From: Siphonodentalium dalli
Lineage: Eukaryota; Mollusca; Scaphopoda; Gadilida; Siphonodentaliidae
DNA: 64,000 nt
NCBI GenBank assembly: GCA_032622095.1
Contig: CP136065.1
Coordinates: 150,851,577-150,915,576 of the forward strand
Reading direction: 5' to 3'
The notes below the pieces were generated by a model that saw only the letters and a program-made list of their open reading frames with translations, was not told the DNA's origin and did not search any database. How positions within the stretch are numbered: position 1 is the stretch's first letter; each line of letters opens with the position of its first letter. A program made the position numbers and the translations under genes. Of this stretch, positions 21,101-30,100 are shown one piece after another.

Positions 21101-24100
21101 GGTGGAGCTATAGTCATCACTCCTCGTCCGTCGTCCGTCCGTCTGTCCGTCTGTCCGTCTGTCCGTCTGTCCGTCAACTTTTTAAAAAACATCTTCTCCT
21201 CTTAAACCATCATACCGAATTGGTTCATATTTGGTGTGTATGTTCCCTAGGTGACTCTCATTCAGATTTGTTCAAATGAGGTCACTGGGTCAAATAGTTG
21301 CGAAACAAGGGCCATAACTCTATTCCTCCATAGTAATTCTTACAACAACTTCTTGTCCATAACCATTGGGCCAATTTAGCTAATATTTGGTATGGAGAGT
21401 CCTTGGGTGACTGGTGTTCAGATTTGTTCAAATGAGGTCACCCGGTCAATTAGTTAAGAAACCAGGGCCATAACTCAGTGATTCTTACAATGACTTCTTC
21501 TAAAAAAATATTTGGCCGATTTAGCTTATATTTGGTACAGAGATACCTTGGGTGACTGGGGTTCATATTTGTTCAAATGGGGTCACTGGGTCAAATAGGG
21601 GCAGAGCCAGGGACATAACTTTAAAAACAAAAAATTTAATTTTTGCATTTTGACCTTTAATTTTTGTTTAGGACACATCACAGCCTCATATTTCTTACCT
21701 AGATTTTTCTTAGCATGTTCTTCATCTGTATGGATTTTGGTATTGTTTATTTAACCCCTTCCACTCTTGTTTTAATATAGAATTCATCCAAGACAGGATT
21801 ACTCAAACATTTTTCATCTGATCAACACCAAATTTGGTATATGAATTTTTGACACTTATATACAGATCAAGTTAAAATATGGGTTTGATCCGATATATTT
21901 TAACAGAGTTATGGCCCTTTATAATTCACACCCCTTTGCTATGCACTATTAATTTTTAAGAGGACACTCTAGCCTGTATTATTGAAAAAGCCAATTTATC
22001 ATAGTGTGGTCACCCGATCCTCTTGCTGAATACTGCTTGCTTCAGACCAGTTTACCATCTGTCATTACAAGACATGACATTAGCTAAACAACTACCAGAG
22101 TCTACAAGGAATAGTTCATTTCTCCAAGCCTGGACATAGTGTGTCTGACATTTGCAGAATGAAGTCCCCAGATGGTGAATTTAGTGTTGCTACCCCATAC
22201 AACAGGCTAGCATCACCAAATACACCTCAATTACCTTATTCTGCTTAGGCCTCATCTTCTGGGACATGTTTTAAAATTTGAAAAAAAGTGACACCATTAT
22301 AATTAACATCTGCAGAGTTATGAAACTTTACTCTTTAATGAAATTATGGAAACATTCCACCCTCCCCCACCCACCCCCTCCCATATGGCCCAGGCCCAAC
22401 CCTGCCATCAACCAAGATCCCTTCCAAGCCATATCACCTCTCAATTTAATATGTCTTCTCACCACAGAGGCATATATATCTGTGAAGGTACAGGTCATTA
22501 ATTATATAAACTGGCCAGATGACATGTATTATTCTAATCTAAACATATCTGTAGCAATTTAATGACTGACATTCAATGATACTGTGAATGGCTTTGATTT
22601 CTTCAAGTCTGGAAATAGTGTGTCTGACATTTACATAGTGAGGTCCCCAGATGGTGAATTTAGTTTGCTATTCCATACAGCATGCTAGCACCACCAAATA
22701 CACCTGCCAGGGACCTAATTCTGCTTAGTCCTCATCTTCTTGGAAGTAACCTAAGTATCAAATTGACAGTTTGATTTAGTCACTTTTTCCACCTGTTCAG
22801 TTTCAATGTCCCCCTAATTTGCAGAAGATAAAATGCATAATTGAGGTGCTCAATGGGTGTGTATCACCAACTTCAACTGTAGGACTTCAATCTGTTCCTT
22901 GGTTTTATTGGCCATTGAGGCCTAATCAGATTGAGGATGAATTTGGTGATGCTAGCCTGCCTTACAGAATATTGTCATTAAATCCACATTTTTGGGACCT
23001 AATTCTGCAAATGTCAGACATACTAAATTCAGGTTTGGCCATTTCATATTATTGTTTTAATCACCACTTATCCAGATGAAATCATACGACTAATATTCAA
23101 AGAAAAATGGGGGGGGGGTATATATTGGATTAAATTTGTCTTCTATCTGGCATTTGCAGAATGAGGTCCCCAGAGGGTGAATTTAGTTATGCTACCCTGC
23201 ACAGCAGTCTAGCATCACCAAATACACTAGCCAGGGTCCTCATTCTGCTTAGGCCTCGTCTTCTGGGAAGTATATAGGCACTTAAATTGACATTTTTACT
23301 TACTTTAGCCCTTCTGTTTAGTTTCTATATCCCCTAATTTGTGAATATAAAATGCATAATTGAGGTGCCCAATGGGTGCACATCACCAACTTTAACTGGA
23401 GAACTTCAATCTAATGCTATGTCTCCCATAGCAGTTGAGGCCTACACAGAATGAGGTCCACAGAGGGTGAATTTGGTGATGCTAGCCCGCATTGCAGGAT
23501 TGTGTCATTAAATTCACCCTTTGGGGACCTCATTCTGAAAATGTCAGACACTATGTTCAGGCTTGTCTGTTCGAATATTATGTTCTTAACCACCAGTATC
23601 CAGTTGAACTCATTATACCCTGATTTTGCAAAGAAAACTTGGGGGGTATATTGGATTGAATTTGTCAGTCTCTATGTCAGACTGTTCTCCCATCCATCCA
23701 TCTGTCATTATGTCTCTATCCGTCCATCAATTGTTTTCTTCTCCAGATACATATTAAAGACCAAATGGGTTTATATATTTAGGTGTGGATGTCCCCCAGG
23801 TGACTCACATTCAGATTTGTTCAAATGAGTTCATCAGGTCAAATATGTGAGAAGTCAGGGCCATAACTCTTTCCTTCCATAGTAATTCTTAAAACAATTT
23901 CTTCTCAAGAACCATCTGGACTATTTAGATTATGTTTGGTATGGATGGTCCTTCGGTGACTGGGGTTTAGATTTTTTCAGATTTGGGGTCATTTTAGGAA
24001 AATCAGTTCAGTTCAACTCTTAAAATCTAATGTCTGAAATTACCAAATGAATGGATCTCATAGATGGGGATTCACGTTTGTTCAAATAGGGGCGGAGATA

Positions 24101-27100
24101 AGAGATTTAATTATCAACCAGCCACCCTACCTGTGCTCCGGCGGAGCTATAGTCATCACTCCTCGTCCGTCCATCGTCTGTCCGTCCATCCGTCCGACAA
24201 CAATTATTTGAACATCTTCTCCTCTGGAACCATAAGACCAAATGGGTTCATATTTGGTGTGGATGTTCCCTAGGTGATTCTCATTCAGATTTGTTCAAAT
24301 GCGGTCACTGGGTCAAATATTTGCGAAGCCAGGGCCATAACTCTTTCCCACCATAGTAATTCTTTTAAACATCTTCAGAACAATAAGACCGAATGGTTTC
24401 ATATTTGGTGTGGTTGTTCCCTAGGTGACTCACATTCAGATTTGTTCAAATGAGTTTACTTGAAATAGTTGCGAAGCCAGGGCCATAACTCTTTCCCTCC
24501 ATAGTATTCTTAAAGTGACTTCTTCTCAAATACCATCAGGCTATATGGGTTCATATTTGGTATGAAGGATCCTTGGGTGACTGGGGTTCAGATTTGTTCA
24601 AATCAGGTCACTGGGTCAAATGTGGGCGGGGCCAGGGACATAACTCCAATTTTTTTGTTTTAGATTTAACTCTTTAGATATCTACTTCTTTTAAAGTGAT
24701 TATGAAAAGTTCTGACTGTTGTCGTCTCCAGAGTCCCAGTCTTATCAGTCTTTGCAGTCTGGTGAGCGACCCCACAGTCATTGACTGTCTTGTTATTACA
24801 TGCCACCTATCCTAGAATCATAAATTGAAATAAAAAGTCTTACAAAGTTTATTCAGAAACAGTCTGTGATGTGTGATGTTGCTTTTATGTTATAGTCCCG
24901 GTTTCCCATTCCCTCCTGCATCGTTCTATCAGGTCACATATCTTTATTTGAAAACATAATAACGACACACATGTAACCAGAGAAAATCAAAGCATGCCTG
25001 GCTTTTACTAGCCTTAGCAATATCGACTCCAAGATATATGTTTAAAATGTGTTTACCTACGTTTTACATGTATGTGCAATAGACCAATAACTGTCAATGT
25101 CAGTATCATTGTAACGCATTTTTACTACGCAAATCAGATAAACCAATTCAATGACAATCAGCGTTCTATCAGCTGATGAATACAATTATCATGGGTTAGC
25201 ATTCCTTGTTGATTTTTTATTTTTACTGGGACATACACAGATGATGTAGCCATCTCCTGTCATTTGGGCAAGGGAATGTGTCAATGGGGAAATATAGGCT
25301 AATGGAAAGGGATCCACTGTTCATCCTGGGAACTTGTTTCTTCCTTATGTTATAGGTGCCATTTTTATCTGCTTTAGTATACCGCAGTATATTCTTTTAT
25401 GTATCATGGTACTTTCATTTACCATGTATTGCTTTTATCTGCTTTAGTACACCACAGTTGTATACATTCTTTTTTGTATGTACTTGCGTGCGTTGTGTAT
25501 TGCTTTATTACAGCTTTTAATGGGTTAAAGGTACGGTTGGCCTTGGCGGTGGGTATCCTGTGAAAATATTTCCACCCGTCAAATACCGCCACAAACAGAA
25601 AGAACATCAAAATTTAGACAGACTTTGTCCGTATACAAATAAGAAATATCACATAAACAGTATGTTATTGTCATATGTTTGACCATTGTTATGTAAACAA
25701 AAGCATAAAAAGTTACTTTTCTTGTGTTTGTTTATATTATGATGGTAAACATAAAGAGCGTTCTTGTTGGTGAATTCCTGATATGGGACTAATAAAGAGC
25801 GTTTATGCCATTTGTGTGTGATCAGCCAGTAGCATTGTGCTGTGTTCTGTAACACAATCAGGCTCTTGCTTAGGTAAAATATAGTAGAATATAGTAGGTC
25901 TTTATGATAGCATGCTATGTACGCGATGGTCATGGTATATATGAACGAAACTGTATGCGTTTTAATGTTTTTCTGTTTACGGTGTTTGGAAAAATATTAA
26001 TATTTTTGACAATTAAGGCCAACCGTGCCTTTAACTGGAATGTGTGTATGTATGCACGTGAGAGCATTAACGCTAATGTCACCGTGCACACTGATCAGCA
26101 CTCACCCTATGTTACGCTTATTAATTTGATGTACATATTGACTTAAAGTAACTTATAGGTCCTATGGGCCGGGTGTTATATAAATATATACAATGTAATG
26201 TATTTACCTATCGTTGAATTTTGTATAGCATATGTCAATATAATAATAAAATTATTCTATTCTATTCTACTGGCAGGAAATTAGCGCAGTCTGGGGGTCA
26301 ATCAGTAATTGGTTTCCAAAATGGTCAGACGCCTGATCATATATATCCATCATTTCATTATACTGAATATCTTTAATATGGTTTTATATTATCTGTGCTG
26401 TGATATTCTGTTGATTCCTTTTAATATGATCTTAAATACACTTTGTTGACCCGACTTCATTTGTTGTTGGACTTATTGTTTCTATATAAGTTAAATCCAG
26501 CGGTACAACATTTGAATTCTCATTTCAGGCAACACAAGCTATAGAATCTGAACATGAGTCTGTTGTGATGCAGCTCTTCAAATTCCGCAATATTAATGCA
26601 AGCTCGATAAGGACTATAATGGTAGCTGATTGTCTCCAGTCGGAGTCGGCTGAATCAAGCCCATGTGCATCTGGAATGTCATGTCCTAAACCTGTTGAAA
26701 CTGACATTGATATGACAGATGAGGACCCCAAAGATGAATACTGTATCAAATGCAACCAGACAAATAAAACACAATTTCACGATGATTGTCCTGCTCATAA
26801 AGGGTTTTGGAAAAAGTCTTCCACTGATAAGTATTTGATATTTTCTACTGGATCACAAACCTTCACTCCACACCAGATTGGTATAAAACGGATCAAAGCT
26901 AAGGAAGCTGGGATCAGAGCAAATTCCCTGCAATGTGGAAGTGATACGACCCTTCTACCTGATGTGTCGGAGAATCTGCATGGTATGGACCGCGAGGATT
27001 TTGACAGTGCTGACTATCTAATTGAGTTGAATGGCCATATTATAGGAATGGCTCTATCGCCCGATCACAGGTTGGTATTTTCATCTGCATACATAATATT

Positions 27101-30100
27101 GTATGCTCACATACAGTAATGCCCTAAATAATCAACTCCTTAACCACATCAGAATTATGGGTAATTTTTCAGGATTTAGTCGGAAATATGGCTTGTTGCC
27201 ATTCATCGGAAAGCTTTCACTCAGAGCTTTCTGAACCAATGAATGGCAACAAGCCATATTTCCTACTAAATCCTGAAAAATTACCCATAATTCTGTTGTG
27301 GTTAAGGAGTCGATTATTTAGGGCATTACTGTAGACCAGCCTAGAAGGTGACTTCTGAGATATCTTCTCCATAAACTGTGCCATTTTTTAATCGAAGGGA
27401 GAAGTGACTTCTCTCTCATATACTAGCATGCATATGTTCAAACAATTTATTTAAAGAGTATTTCCTGATTACAATGGTTGATTTTACTTATAATACTAAT
27501 CCACTTATCCCTAATAAGCAATTGGGGAGAAGTGATTTGTCTCAAATTTTTAACTCCTGGGCTGGTCCCTGCGCTGTACTCACACATGTAGAATACAAAA
27601 AGATATAGAACAATTCAAAACATTCAATAAGAAATTTGATAATACAACCCAAGTACATTGATGTTCTTGATGATGATGTCAGACATAATGGAGGCCAGTT
27701 CGTTTCTCACGGAAAGCCTCGTCCTTGAAAAACCTGCTTATTAGCGGTCTTTTGATTGGCGAAAGCTTTGAACCGGATTATAACAGCAGGTTTCTGATTA
27801 GATATTACTGTATGATTATTTCACACATTGTGTGAACAATGGTGACTTCATGGAGAATTCAGCACTGGCCCTTTGTTTTTACAAAAATCAGTCATTAATT
27901 AAAACCACTGTCCAAACTGAACACTAATTTGCTAAAGGTACACAATGGTTGTGTATTTTCACCAACCTAGCTTTAATCAAACTGTCACTATGAATGAGCC
28001 GTCATTAAAACGACCGCTCAGAGTTGAATGTAGACCAGAAATTTAAACTTACAAAGGATCCCCAGTCTACATCAAAGCCAACAAGAGCTCAGCATTAAGT
28101 ATGACAAATCTACCGCTTTCGGATTTCGGAGGTAAAAAACAATGTGTTCATTTACTTATGGACTAGAAAAGCCATCTGATGTTCGGAATAGAGAGGTTCC
28201 GGTTTACAGAGGTCATTTTTAGTGAGATTGTACTTGGGTGAATTGTACTAAATTGTACACTTGATCAGATATATTCTGGAAAAAAGTCAGTTCCTGGCGG
28301 CCATCCCAGACCCCATCTTGAATCCTGAATTTTCCCAAAGGCAGATATTACTGGAATTTGGGTATGTTTTTCCCCAGGTACTGTCGCACAGTATTACCCC
28401 AATACCTCCTTGTTACAACTCTCACCTAGGCCCTGTGATCGAAAGATCAGAATACGACCCTTGCAAAATAATGTGCCATTAAGAGAGAAAATCGTGCTAA
28501 GTTTGAATAGCTCTCAAATATTTTCTCCAAAGCGGATTTTGGATATATTATTCATAAAATATGTTTGTTACCAATTTGTTCTAGGTCCAATACTCCATCG
28601 GCCTGATTAAAATATGTGAAACAACTTGCAGCCAAACCAAATAATCATTCAAAATTGATGCAACCTTTGGTATTTTCCAGGTATTTGTATGTGAATAGTC
28701 GACCTTGGCCACAGAAGTATGTGATACAGGATCCACTCTTCCCACCCCCCATTGCCCAGGAGATCGACATCCATGTTATCGACCTGCTTACTTTGAAACA
28801 GCTCGGTAGCATCCATAGGGCCCATAAAGCTTACACACCTAATGATGAGTGCTTCTTCATATTCCTTGATGTATGTGACCTGTATGTGGCCAGGTGAGTA
28901 TTAACCCTTTTTTGCCACATGGATTTTCCCCATCTGTTGCAAAAGTATGTAATCTTGGTTCGCGCTGCCACTTGCCAAATTTTCCATTGGCAAAAATAAT
29001 TCGCATTTGGCAAAAAATATTTTCATTTGGCAAAAGTTTTGGCAAGTCACTTTTTTAATTCCACAAGAAAGTTAAAAAATATTTGTCAATCAATACCATT
29101 TGTTTCATGAAACTCTTACAATATAATTCATTAGTTGTATTTTGTAAGGTTTAGGAAAAGTTAACTCCTATCAAGATGCAGTTAATCTGATAGCATTAGC
29201 ATCGACTGGTGGAGGGGTTACTAATATTTATTGTGGTGGTGTTTACCTAGCTAATCCTCCTTTGATACTTTTGAGGCGAGTACAATTAAAAACTAACTGC
29301 TTCGCTATCGATATCAAAAGTTGTTCAAACATTGATTGTCAAAATATAAGTCTCATTGACTCAATGTTGCCGAAAAGCCACCGGTTAAGTAAAGCTACCT
29401 TATGGGACATGCGGCCTTTTAGTTTTTTTTTATTTACAATCTGGATGATAAACACAAGAATAGAATGATTGAAATGTATTGAAAACTTTTTGTTCTTTAA
29501 CCTCTTTGGCTGCTATATGTCAGTATAGAGTACGGACGTAAAGTGTCACTCAGTGTGCTTTACGTCTGTACCTACTTCAGAACACTAGCAGTCGACCATT
29601 AATCATAACTTGAACTCAGAGATTGGTGCATTGGTGCATTGGAACAACTGTATCTCGAAGTTTCAAACCATGTATGATGTTCCATGATTCTGAATGAATA
29701 TAGCATTTCAACTGAGTCAGTTTTATGGATTATGTGATATTCCCTTTATATTTTTCCACTGGAAATGGCCATAACGTAATGGCTCAGCACTTGATGTCAT
29801 AACATCATTAGCAGTGAAGAGGTTAACAAAGATTCAAAGACATATGCTACATTTTTTTTATATTTTATATATGAATAGATAAATTTTTTAAATCTCAACA
29901 ATTATTTAATAAAGCTCTCCATTCCAGTGATTACTTGTAATTGGAAAACATATAAATTACCTACAGTAATGCCCTAAATAATCGACTCCTTAACCACAGC
30001 AGAATTATGGATAACTTTTCAGGATTTAGTTGGAAATATGGCTTGTTGCCATTCATCGGAAAGCTCTCACTGAGCTTTCAGATGAATAGCAACAAGCCAT

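Noticed and set aside
21121-21175. CRISPR-like regular repeats
   Set aside because: It is a GTCC/GTCT simple tract with no spacers, in a eukaryotic repeat.
23451-23828. 125-codon plus-strand ORF
   Set aside because: It starts in the GAATGAGGTCC foldback element and runs into a composite repeat with a GTCC tract, so it is a chance frame.
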